Source of the DNA: Acidobacteriota bacterium
GTDB taxonomy: Bacteria > Acidobacteriota > Vicinamibacteria > Vicinamibacterales > Vicinamibacteraceae
Assembly: GCA_013695405.1 (NCBI GenBank)
Contig: JACDAO010000409.1
Coordinates: 1 to 7,817 of the forward strand
DNA length: 7,817 nucleotides
Direction of reading: 5' to 3'
Made by a program: the position numbers and the translations under genes. Shown piece by piece: positions 1 to 7,457 of the stretch (its first letter is position 1; each line of letters begins with the position of its first letter). The notes under the pieces were generated by a model, which was given only the letters and a program-made list of their open reading frames with translations, was not told the origin of the DNA and did no database searches.

Positions 1-1
1 G

Positions 2-190
2 CTTCCTCAGGTCACCGCGGTGGCCCAGGACGGCCCCCGGTGGTCGGTCCAGGGCACCGGCGTCGACCTGCTCGACGCGGTCATCACCTGTCTGGCGGCG
101 CACCGGATCCCGGTCTTGGACCTCCGCTCGGATTCGGCAACGCTCGAGGACGTGTTCCTGCGGTTGACCGGCCACTCGATTCGATCCTGA
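2..190 (+). CDS. ABC transporter ATP-binding protein, C-terminal end (partial)
   Basis: Only the last 62 codons are present; the gene begins before the window. Frame 2 is open from the left edge to the TGA at 188-190. The visible part has no Walker or signature motifs. It ends in SATLEDVFLRLTGHSIRS, which closely resembles the tail of drug/polysaccharide-type ABC-2 exporter ATPases (the ...LEDVFLxLTG... end of the DUF4162-like C-terminal region). The gene directly downstream is an ABC-2 permease whose ribosome binding site overlaps this stop codon, so the two almost certainly form one exporter. The ATPase would bind and hydrolyse ATP at the cytoplasmic face to drive the permease. The substrate cannot be told from this fragment. 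The family call rests on the tail motif plus the neighbour. Confidence 0.85.
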   Translation, partial: LPQVTAVAQDGPRWSVQGTGVDLLDAVITCLAAHRIPVLDLRSDSATLEDVFLRLTGHSIRS

Positions 191-194
191 GGTG
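189..194 (+). promoter_or_regulatory. Shine-Dalgarno site that decides the permease start
   Basis: GAGGTG lies 6 nt before the ATG at 201 and overlaps the TGA stop of the upstream ATPase gene. A GTG at 192 is in frame with the same ORF but falls inside this motif and has no site of its own. The ATG at 201 is therefore the better start, and the arrangement suggests translational coupling of the two exporter subunits. Confidence 0.55.
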
Positions 195-200
195 CGCACC

Positions 201-929
201 ATGCTGCGGGGCTTGTGGAAGCTGACCTGGCTCGAGACCAAGATCTTCGTCCGCGAGCCGCTCGGCGTGGTCGGCACGGTCGGCGTGCCGATCGTGCTGT
301 TCCTGCTGCTTGGGCGGATCGGCGGACGAGGCGCGCCGCGCCTGCTCACCGACGACCTGCCGATTCTGGTCGCGGTGATGATCGCGATGAGTGCCATCAT
401 CTCGCTGGTCTCGATCATCGCGATCTATCGCGAGGGCGGCATCCTCAAGCGGCTCCGCGCCACGCCGCTGCAGCCGACCACCATTCTGCTGGCGCACGTG
501 CTGGTCAAGCTCGGATTCACGGCGCTGTCCCTGGTGGTGCTGGTGCTGCTCGGGATGCGTTCGGTGTCGCCAGGGCAGGCTGCAGCCCCGTTCGCATTCG
601 GGCTCGCGCTGCTGTTTGTGACCTTCACCCTGCTGTCGATCGGCTTCGTCCTCGCCAGCATCGTCCCGACCGCACGCTTCGCGCAGCCGCTGGCGACGTC
701 GGTGATCTACACGATGCTCGCGTTCTCGGGGTTGTTCGTCGCGATCGAGCGGATGCCAGGTCCGGTGCGGGTGGTTGCTCGCGCGTTGCCGCTCCCCTAC
801 GCGGTGTCGCTGCTGCGCGGCACCTGGCGCGGCGAGGGCTGGATCGCACACAGCGGCGACGTCGCGGCGCTGCTGCTGGTGTGCGCGACCTGCACGCTGC
901 TGTCGGCGCGGCTGTTCCGCTGGGAATGA
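201..929 (+). CDS. ABC-2 type transporter permease
   Basis: This is the membrane subunit of an ABC-2 family exporter, 242 aa from the ATG at 201 (245 aa if GTG 192 is used). The sequence shows about six hydrophobic segments, near residues 21-40, 54-76, 100-118, 133-153, 165-183 and 220-238, which is the usual topology and length for the family. The first cytoplasmic loop carries YREGGILKRLRATPL (about 77-90), the typical ABC-2 coupling-loop signature (E+GxLKRLRATP). An amphipathic stretch with PxPYAVSLLRG (about 197-207) before the last helix is also typical. It directly follows the ATPase gene and shares its stop region, so the two should act as an inner-membrane exporter. The substrate is unknown; family relatives export drugs, lipids or polysaccharides. 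The stop codon directly abuts that of the opposing rpiB gene, leaving no room for a separate terminator. Confidence 0.93.
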   Translation: MLRGLWKLTWLETKIFVREPLGVVGTVGVPIVLFLLLGRIGGRGAPRLLTDDLPILVAVMIAMSAIISLVSIIAIYREGGILKRLRATPLQPTTILLAHVLVKLGFTALSLVVLVLLGMRSVSPGQAAAPFAFGLALLFVTFTLLSIGFVLASIVPTARFAQPLATSVIYTMLAFSGLFVAIERMPGPVRVVARALPLPYAVSLLRGTWRGEGWIAHSGDVAALLLVCATCTLLSARLFRWE

Positions 930-1433
930 TCAGCGGGCGCGGTCCAGCGCCTCGACCTTGCGCAGCCGACGTACGAACCGTTCTTCGCCGGCGAAGCGGG
1001 CGCCGATGAAGGCCCGCACCAGCTCGCGGGCCAGTTCGACGCCGATGACGCGGGCGCCGAGCACCAGCACGTTCATGTCGTCGTGCTCCACGCCCTGGTG
1101 CGCCGAGTACGTGTCGTGGCACAGGCCGGCGCGCACGCCTCGCACCTTGTTGGCGGCGACCGAGGCGCCGACGCCGCTGCCGCAGATCAGCACGCCGCGG
1201 TCGGCGCGGCCCTCGACCAGCACCTGTGCGAGCGTGACGGCGACGTCCGGATAGTCGACCGGCGTGATGTCGTACGTGCCGGCGTCGATCACCGCGACCG
1301 GCGACTGGCCCAGCGTCTCGCGCAAGGTCTCCTTGAGAGCGAAACCGGCGTGATCGGCGGCGATCACCACCCGCAGACGCGGCTCGTCGCTGGTCGGATC
1401 CTGGCCGGCCCGAACTGCTGGTGTGTCGCTCAT
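930..1433 (-). CDS. rpiB: Ribose-5-phosphate isomerase B / RpiB-LacA-LacB family sugar-phosphate isomerase
   Basis: This is a cytoplasmic isomerase, 167 aa, that interconverts ribose 5-phosphate and ribulose 5-phosphate in the pentose phosphate pathway. Some relatives act on allose-6-P or galactose-6-P. Visible family features are the N-terminal strand with AADHAG (25-30), GTYD (52-55) and VDYPD (59-63), the phosphate/active-site loop LICGSGVGASVAANK (82-96) with the catalytic-type Cys84, and CHDTYSAHQGVEHDDMN (105-121) in place of the E. coli HNDxN segment. LGARVIG and the helix that ends the fold follow. E. coli RpiB has Thr two residues after the Cys; here it is Ser86. The ATG at 1433 gives about 20 more N-terminal residues than E. 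coli RpiB before the first strand. It was chosen because it clears the upstream gene; longer readings would overlap the DUF1080 gene. It starts 16 nt after the DUF1080 stop, so the two are probably co-transcribed. Substrate preference cannot be fixed from sequence. Confidence 0.92.
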   Translation of the reverse strand: MSDTPAVRAGQDPTSDEPRLRVVIAADHAGFALKETLRETLGQSPVAVIDAGTYDITPVDYPDVAVTLAQVLVEGRADRGVLICGSGVGASVAANKVRGVRAGLCHDTYSAHQGVEHDDMNVLVLGARVIGVELARELVRAFIGARFAGEERFVRRLRKVEALDRAR

Positions 1434-1449
1434 GCGTGCAGGTTGCCGG

Positions 1450-2262
1450 TCACCGCCCGCCCGCTCGGCGTTCGCGGATCCAGATGTTGCGGAAGCTGAT
1501 CGGCTCGCTCGGGTCGCCGTGCGACTGCAGCTTGATCGGGGTGGCACCGTGCGCCTTGTACGAGGGCGCGCCGATGTAGAGCGTCTCGCCCTTGAGCACG
1601 AACTCATCCTGGATCAGGACGCCGTTGTGCAGCGCGGTGATCTTGGCCGGTGACTTGACCGAGCCATCCGGGTTGAAGGTCGGCGCCGTCCAGATCACGT
1701 CGTAGGTGTTCCACTCGCCCGGCTTGCGCATGGCGTTGACCAGCGGAATGCCCTGCTTGTAGATGCTGCCGGCCTGACCGTTCGAGTAGGTGCGGTTGTT
1801 GTACGAGTCGAGGATTTGCAACTCGTAGCCCCCGTCGCTGCCGCCGGTCGAGGCCAGGAACACCCCGCTGTTGCCGCGGCCCTGGTCCTTGCCGGTGATG
1901 GTGGCCGGAATGCGCCACTCGAGGTGCAACTGGTAATCGGTGAAGCTTCGCTTGGTCTGGATGTTGCCGGTCGGCTTGTTGACGGTCATCACGCCGTCGG
2001 CCACCGTCCAGGCGGCGGGTCCCTTGTCCTTGACCGAGACCCACTCGTCGAGGGTGGTGCCGTTGAACAGCACCACCGCGTCGGAAGGGGGCTCGCGGTC
2101 GGTGGCGCCGGGCGTCACCACCCGCGGCACCGGATCCCACGCCTCGGTGTCGGCCGGCTTGGGCTTGGCGGCGGCCGACGGTCCCGGCTGGTGCGCCACC
2201 AGCGACGAGACGAACAGCGAACCCAGCAGGCACGCCGCGCTTCCAAGGTGTCGGTACGTCAT
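1450..2262 (-). CDS. Secreted DUF1080 (3-keto-disaccharide hydrolase-like) protein
   Basis: This 270-aa exported protein has a DUF1080 domain, a concanavalin/LamG-like beta-sandwich family. Characterised members cleave 3-keto-glycosides. A hydrophobic signal peptide spans residues 5-23, with plausible cleavage after SLVA (about 20-23), and a Pro/Ala-rich linker follows to about residue 60. Domain hallmarks in order are VVLFNGTTLDEW (63-74), WTVADGVM (85-92), the beta strand DYQLHLEWRIP (109-119), GNSGVFL (130-136), YELQILDSYNN (146-156), GSIYKQGIPLVNAMRKPGEWN (166-185, the ligand-face region) and IKLQSHGDP with ISFRNIWIRE (243-264) at the C-terminus. The length is normal for a single-domain member. 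In Acidobacteriota and Planctomycetes such proteins are abundant periplasmic or surface glycan-degradation enzymes. An in-frame TAG at 2278-2280 makes ATG 2262 the first possible ATG. There is no clear Shine-Dalgarno sequence. It leads the pair with rpiB; a joint role in sugar use is inference. Confidence 0.9.
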   Translation of the reverse strand: MTYRHLGSAACLLGSLFVSSLVAHQPGPSAAAKPKPADTEAWDPVPRVVTPGATDREPPSDAVVLFNGTTLDEWVSVKDKGPAAWTVADGVMTVNKPTGNIQTKRSFTDYQLHLEWRIPATITGKDQGRGNSGVFLASTGGSDGGYELQILDSYNNRTYSNGQAGSIYKQGIPLVNAMRKPGEWNTYDVIWTAPTFNPDGSVKSPAKITALHNGVLIQDEFVLKGETLYIGAPSYKAHGATPIKLQSHGDPSEPISFRNIWIRERRAGGR

Positions 2263-2276
2263 GGGCGTTGCCGCGC

Positions 2277-2285
2277 ACTATAGCA
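2277..2285 (-). promoter_or_regulatory. Candidate extended -10 promoter element for the DUF1080 gene
   Basis: On the minus strand the sequence reads TGCTATAGT, a match to the extended -10 form TGnTATAAT with one mismatch. It stands out in a very GC-rich intergenic region. No good -35 hexamer is seen 16-18 bp upstream, which is acceptable for an extended -10 promoter. Transcription would start near 2268-2270, leaving a leader of only about 6-8 nt before ATG 2262. That agrees with the lack of a Shine-Dalgarno site. This is a pattern match only. Confidence 0.35.
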
Positions 2286-2421
2286 AAGTGCGTGGCGGGC
2301 CGGCGCGTGGCCGGCGGTCACCACGATGGCGGCCAGCGGCAGGTGGAAGAGCACTCCCACGCACACGGCCGCGGCTGCACGGCGCCGGATTCATGCGACA
2401 GTGGCGCGTGAGCGGCCGGCG

Positions 2422-3105
2422 ATGATTGCGTGGGAGACACTCGGCGAGGCGCGGACCCCGGACGGCACGGCGATGACGCTGCGCCGACGAGGTCACGAGT
2501 TCCTGATCCTCGCTGACGGACGCAGCCTGATGCCCAGTACGATCACCGGCTCCGAGCAGGCGCTGGCGTCAATCGGCTGCCGCCACCTGGCCGCGGCGGC
2601 GGCGCCGGTGGTGCTGATCGGCGGGCTGGGGATGGGCTTCACGGTGCGCGCGGCCCTGGACGCAGTGGCCCCCGACGCGCGGATCGTCGTCGCCGAACTG
2701 GTCCCCGAGGTCGTGCAATGGAACGAGGGACCGCTCGGTCCGCTGGCTGGGCACCCGCTGCGCGACCCGCGGGTGACGGTCGAGATCGGCGACGCGCTGG
2801 CTGTGGTGCGCGGTCATCCGGCCTCGTTCGACGCCATCCTGCTCGACGTCGACAACGGACCGGCCGAGTTCTCGGCCGCGGGCAACGACGCCCTGTACAG
2901 CCGCGCCGGCCTGCACTCGATCAGGATGGCCCTGGCACCTGGCGGGGTGCTCGCGGTGTGGGCGGCGAGCGAGGACCGACGCTTCGTCCAGCGGCTCCGG
3001 TCGCTCGGCTTCGCGGTCGAACTGGTGCGCGCCCGGGGGCACGGCGCCCGCGGGGCCCGTCACCTGATCTACCTGGCGGTGCCGCGGTCGGCGCCAGCGC
3101 CATAA
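2422..3105 (+). CDS. Spermidine synthase-like SAM-type Rossmann protein
   Basis: This 227-aa cytoplasmic protein has the spermidine-synthase/methyltransferase fold. Its N-terminal segment MIAWETLGEARTPDGTAMTL followed by RRGHEFLILADGRSLMPS (22-39) and TGSEQALA (42-49) matches the short 'spermidine synthase' family found in many bacteria. The nucleotide-binding motif is VVLIGGLGMGFTVRA (63-77), followed by an acidic strand end at AELVPEVVQWN (91-101, Glu92), DPRV and EIGDAL (121-126, Asp124). FDAILLDVDNGPAEF (136-150) carries Asp142 and Asp144 where SpeE has D-x-x-D-P, and LAPGGVLAVW (171-180) comes next. The canonical SpeE GGGDG is GGLGMG here, so that Asp is missing. Genuine aminopropyl transfer is therefore doubtful and a methyltransferase-like role is possible. 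The start is uncertain: ATG 2422 fits the family N-terminus, while GTG 2401 or ATG 2326 would add an Arg/Ala-rich extension that does not look conserved. It sits 6 nt before, and in frame with, the AAA+ gene. Confidence 0.8.
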   Translation: MIAWETLGEARTPDGTAMTLRRRGHEFLILADGRSLMPSTITGSEQALASIGCRHLAAAAAPVVLIGGLGMGFTVRAALDAVAPDARIVVAELVPEVVQWNEGPLGPLAGHPLRDPRVTVEIGDALAVVRGHPASFDAILLDVDNGPAEFSAAGNDALYSRAGLHSIRMALAPGGVLAVWAASEDRRFVQRLRSLGFAVELVRARGHGARGARHLIYLAVPRSAPAP

Positions 3106-3111
3106 TGGGGC

Positions 3112-4152
3112 TTGGCTCCCCTACCGCTGCTCAGCTTCTTCACCGGTCAATCCGACACCCGGAAGATCGTCGCGTCGGTCGTTCCGCGCCGGACGTTTGA
3201 CGACGTCATCCTGCCGCCGGCAACCCGGCGGGCCCTGGACCAGGCGCTCAGCCAACTCACTCGTCACGACCTGATCCTGCGCCGCTGGGGTCTCGGCGAG
3301 CGCCATCCGACCGGCCTCGGCCTGACGTTCAACTTCGCGGGCCCGTCGGGCACCGGCAAGACGATCTGCGCCGAGGCGATGGCCCACGCGATCGGCCGCC
3401 GCCTGCTGCTGGTGCGCTACGCCGAACTCGAGTCGATGTGGATGGGCGAGACCCCCAAGAACGTCGCCGCGGTGTTTCGTCGGGCGCACGAGGAGGGCGC
3501 GGTGCTGTTCTTCGACGAAGCCGACGCGATTGCCTCGCGCCGGTCGACGCTGCAGGAACCAGGGGCGCAGCGCGAGTCCAATGCCGTGGTCAACGTGCTG
3601 TTGCAGGAACTGGAGGCATTCGGCGGCGTGGTCATCTTCGCCACCAACCTGGCGTCGAACTTCGATCCGGCATTCGAGCGCCGGATCCGCACCCACGTCC
3701 TGTTCGAGATGCCCGGCGCCGAGCAACGCGAGCAGATCTGGCGCGTGCAGGTGCACCCGACGCTCACGCCGCTCGATCCCGACGTCGACTTCGCCGCCCT
3801 CGCCGAGCGCTATCCAGTCAGTGGCGGCAGCATTCGCAATGCCGTGCTCAAGGCCGCGCTGGCGGCGGCCGCCGAGCCTGGCGCCGACGACCACAAGCGG
3901 ATCGCGCAGCGTCATTTCGAACAGGGCATCCGCGACGTGGTTGCCGCGTCCCAGGTGATGCAGCAGTCGCTGCTGTCGCCGCGTCCCGATCAAGCCGCGC
4001 GGGCCACCGACACAGGCGCACCCGCCGCAGTGCTGGACGCGGTGCAGCACCTGGGGGCGCAGGTGCAGCGGCACGCGACCCTCGCGGTCGGAGTGTCAGC
4101 CTTCGCACTGCTGCTGGCGGTGATCGCCGTGGTCCTGGCCGCGGTCCGGTAA
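3112..4152 (+). CDS. AAA+ ATPase with C-terminal transmembrane anchor
   Basis: This is a single-ring-domain AAA+ ATPase of 346 aa that uses ATP to remodel or unfold proteins; the client is unknown. An N-terminal region includes TFDDVILPPATRRALDQAL (28-46). It is followed by Walker A GPSGTGKT (77-84), the probable pore-loop segment ESMWMGET (107-114), Walker B VLFFDEAD (131-138), sensor 1 IFATNL (175-180), arginine fingers in FERRIRT (188-194) and sensor 2 SGGSIRN (237-243). All catalytic residues are present, so it should be active. After a polar linker (about 285-320), residues 323-345 are strongly hydrophobic and end in a lone Arg, forming a single tail anchor with the ATPase domain in the cytoplasm. 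There is no FtsH-type protease domain. The start is TTG 3112, the only starter-like codon between the upstream TAA (3103-3105) and the conserved region. It lacks a clear Shine-Dalgarno sequence. It is probably co-transcribed with the upstream spermidine-synthase-like gene. Confidence 0.88.
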   Translation: MAPLPLLSFFTGQSDTRKIVASVVPRRTFDDVILPPATRRALDQALSQLTRHDLILRRWGLGERHPTGLGLTFNFAGPSGTGKTICAEAMAHAIGRRLLLVRYAELESMWMGETPKNVAAVFRRAHEEGAVLFFDEADAIASRRSTLQEPGAQRESNAVVNVLLQELEAFGGVVIFATNLASNFDPAFERRIRTHVLFEMPGAEQREQIWRVQVHPTLTPLDPDVDFAALAERYPVSGGSIRNAVLKAALAAAAEPGADDHKRIAQRHFEQGIRDVVAASQVMQQSLLSPRPDQAARATDTGAPAAVLDAVQHLGAQVQRHATLAVGVSAFALLLAVIAVVLAAVR

Positions 4153-4157
4153 TCTTT

Positions 4158-4204
4158 CGTGCCCCGGTCGAGCGGGACCGACACTGGCGCGCTCACGGGG
4201 CGCG
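4158..4204. terminator. Candidate hairpin between convergent AAA+ and serA genes
   Basis: CGTGCCCC (4158-4165) can pair with GGGGCGCG (4197-4204) as an 8-bp stem with one G-U pair. Inside the loop, GGTC (4166-4169) can pair with GACC (4176-4179). This structure fills most of the 59-bp gap between two converging stop codons, the usual place for a shared terminator. No T-run follows on the + strand; TTT at 4155-4157 gives only a short run of U-equivalents for the minus strand. Intrinsic termination is therefore weakly supported, and in GC-rich DNA such stems arise by chance. Confidence 0.22.
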
Positions 4205-4211
4205 TCATGTG

Positions 4212-5468
4212 TCAGTACAGCAGTCGAGCCTTGATCGTGCCGTCGATGCCGGCCAGGTCGCGACGCAGGCTGACCGTGTCGGCCGCGGACTCGCCGTCGA
4301 CGTCGATCACCACGTAGCCGATACGCGGACGGGTCTGCAGGTACTGCGCGGCGACGTTGACGCGACGCTCCGAGAAGACCTCGTTGACGCGCGTCAGCAT
4401 GCCCGGCCGGTTGTGATGGATGTGCAGCAGCCGGTGCTTGCCCGGGTGACCGGGCAACGCCACTTCTGGGAAGTTGACCGCCGACAGCGTCGAGCCGTTG
4501 TTGCTGTAGGTCAGCAGCTTCTCGGCGACCTCGAGCCCGATGGCCTCCTGGGCCTCGGCGGTGCTGCCGCCGATATGCGGCGTCAGCAGGACGTTGTCGA
4601 ACTCGCGCAACGACGAGACGAATTCCTGACTGTTGGACTCGGGCTCCTCGGGGAACACGTCGATGGCGGCGCCAGCCAGATGCCCGGCGCGCAACACCGC
4701 TGCCAGTGCCTCCAGGTCGACCACCGTGCCGCGCGAGGCGTTGATCAGGTGCGAGCCCGGCTTCATCAGGCGGAGCTGATCGGCGCCGATCAGGCCCTGC
4801 GTCTGCGGCGTCTCCGGGACGTGCAACGTGACCACGTCAGCCTGGCCCAGCACGCCGTCGAGTGACCGCACCGGTTGCGCGTTGCCGAGGGCCAGTTTCG
4901 CCACCACGTCGTAGTAGACGACCCGCATCCCGACCGATTCGGCGAGCACGCCGACCTGCGTGCCGATGTGCCCGTAGCCGACGATGCCGAGGGTCTTGCC
5001 GCGCACCTCGTGGGCGCCGGCTGGCGACTTGTCCCAGCCGCCGCGATGGGCCTGGGCGTTGCGGCGCGGCACGTCGCGCAGCAGGATGATCACTTCGGCG
5101 AGCACCAGTTCGGCAACGCTGCGCGTGTTGGAGAACGGCGCGTTGAACACCGGAATCCCCATGGTCTCGGCCGCGGCGAGATCGATCTGGTTGGTGCCGA
5201 TGCAGAACGCGCCGATCGCCATCAGCCGGGGCGCCGCCTGGAGTGCCGCCGCGGTCAGCTGGGTCCTCGACCTGATGCCGAGCACGTGCGCATCGGCGAT
5301 TGCCTCCTGCAGCGCCTGCCCGTCGAGCGCCCGCTCGTGCGGGTGGACGTTGGTGTAGCCGTCGGCGCGCAGGGCCTCGATGGCGCTGCGATGCACCGAC
5401 TCGAGCAGAACAACCTTGATCAGCGACTTGTCGAACGAGACCAGCGAGGAGGCCGATGCCACGGACAT
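4212..5468 (-). CDS. serA: D-3-phosphoglycerate dehydrogenase (E. coli type, with ACT domain)
   Basis: SerA catalyses the first step of serine biosynthesis, the NAD-dependent oxidation of 3-phosphoglycerate to 3-phosphohydroxypyruvate. The 418-aa protein aligns nearly end to end with E. coli SerA (410 aa). The substrate domain carries GIRSRTQLT (64-72), AIGAFCIGTNQIDL (84-97) and PVFNAPFSNTRSVAEL (106-121). The nucleotide fold has GIVGYGHIGTQ (161-171), with the GxGxxG glycines 164, 166 and 169. The catalytic set is Arg246 in NASRGTVVD, Glu275 in DVFPEEP and His298 in TPHIGGST. Trp145 and Lys147 match the E. coli active-site Trp139/Lys141 loop. The ACT domain (about 345-418) keeps the serine-binding pattern HIHHNRPGMLT (His351, Asn353) and VNVAAQYLQT, so feedback inhibition by serine is likely. 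ATG 5468 gives the expected N-terminus, lies 2 nt after the PEP-CTERM gene stop and has only a weak ribosome site, which suggests coupling to the upstream gene. Confidence 0.97.
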   Translation of the reverse strand: MSVASASSLVSFDKSLIKVVLLESVHRSAIEALRADGYTNVHPHERALDGQALQEAIADAHVLGIRSRTQLTAAALQAAPRLMAIGAFCIGTNQIDLAAAETMGIPVFNAPFSNTRSVAELVLAEVIILLRDVPRRNAQAHRGGWDKSPAGAHEVRGKTLGIVGYGHIGTQVGVLAESVGMRVVYYDVVAKLALGNAQPVRSLDGVLGQADVVTLHVPETPQTQGLIGADQLRLMKPGSHLINASRGTVVDLEALAAVLRAGHLAGAAIDVFPEEPESNSQEFVSSLREFDNVLLTPHIGGSTAEAQEAIGLEVAEKLLTYSNNGSTLSAVNFPEVALPGHPGKHRLLHIHHNRPGMLTRVNEVFSERRVNVAAQYLQTRPRIGYVVIDVDGESAADTVSLRRDLAGIDGTIKARLLY

Positions 5469-5470
5469 GG

Positions 5471-5770
5471 CTAGGCCGCCAGGCGGCGACGCGCGATCAC
5501 CGCGCCCACGCCGATCAGCCCGAGCACCACGGTCAGCGGTTCCGGCACGACATCCTCTTCGGCGGCGACGGCGCCGTTGGAGGCGCGACCCGGCGCGTAG
5601 GGTGGCGCCGGCACCACCAGGCCCGGCACCGCCGATGCGACCACGGCGCTGAGGGTGCCGTTGTCGGACAGGCTGTCGCCGAACACGTACAGCGCGCTGA
5701 AGGACGCGGCCGACGCGATCGAGGGAGTGGACAGCAGGAGGATCGCAAGACCAACGGTTCTGAGGCGCAT
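5471..5770 (-). pseudogene. Internally deleted GDSL/SGNH esterase-like protein with PEP-CTERM tail
   Basis: The open frame encodes 99 aa from ATG 5770 (101 aa if GTG 5776 is used; numbering here follows the 101-aa form). Residues 3-24 are a signal peptide ending ASA. The segment SALYVFGDSLSDNGTLSA (27-44) is block I of GDSL/SGNH esterases, with the nucleophile-type Ser35. The segment PPYAPGRASNGAVAAE (58-73) resembles the next conserved stretch, usually GRFSNGxVWxE. Four residues later comes a complete PEP-CTERM tail: VPEP (77-80), a hydrophobic helix (81-95) and Arg-Arg-Arg (96-98). Normal members are roughly 300 aa. The whole catalytic middle, including the blocks with the oxyanion residues and the Asp-x-x-His, is missing, yet the frame stays open. 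It is either a remnant made by in-frame deletion or a small surface protein of new use. The tail would be handled by an EpsH/XrtA-type exosortase encoded elsewhere. It lies about 54 nt after prfC and 2 nt before serA. Confidence 0.72.
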
Positions 5771-5824
5771 CAGCACACCCGGACAGTCATTCGAGTAAAC
5801 ATCCCACGGCCCGCGACCACCGCG

Positions 5825-7420
<1,596 letters not shown>

Positions 7421-7457
7421 CTCCCCATTGTCCCCCGGACCGGGTGCGGTCAGGTAC

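Noticed and set aside
84..851. A 255-codon minus-strand frame opposite the ABC permease
   Set aside because: The composition (Arg/Gln/Asp/His-rich) is the mirror of a Leu/Val-rich membrane protein. There is no motif, and the permease on the other strand is convincing.
1434..1607. N-terminal extension of the rpiB frame upstream of ATG 1433
   Set aside because: It overlaps the end of the DUF1080 gene, is Ser/Arg-rich shadow sequence and does not resemble any RpiB N-terminus.
2291..2325. Imperfect inverted repeat (CGTGG...CCACG with repeated GCCGGC) in the divergent intergenic region
   Set aside because: The arms are only 5 bp and the inner pairing is broken. This is common by chance at this GC content.
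2326..2421. N-terminal extension of the spermidine-synthase-like gene to ATG 2326
   Set aside because: The added 32 residues are Arg/Ala-rich without a fold or signal. Family members begin near the MIAWETLG segment.
3438..4865. A 475-codon open frame on the + strand across the AAA+ and serA genes
   Set aside because: It spans two well-supported genes on opposite strands in a shadow frame and shows only Arg/Ala/Gly-rich sequence.
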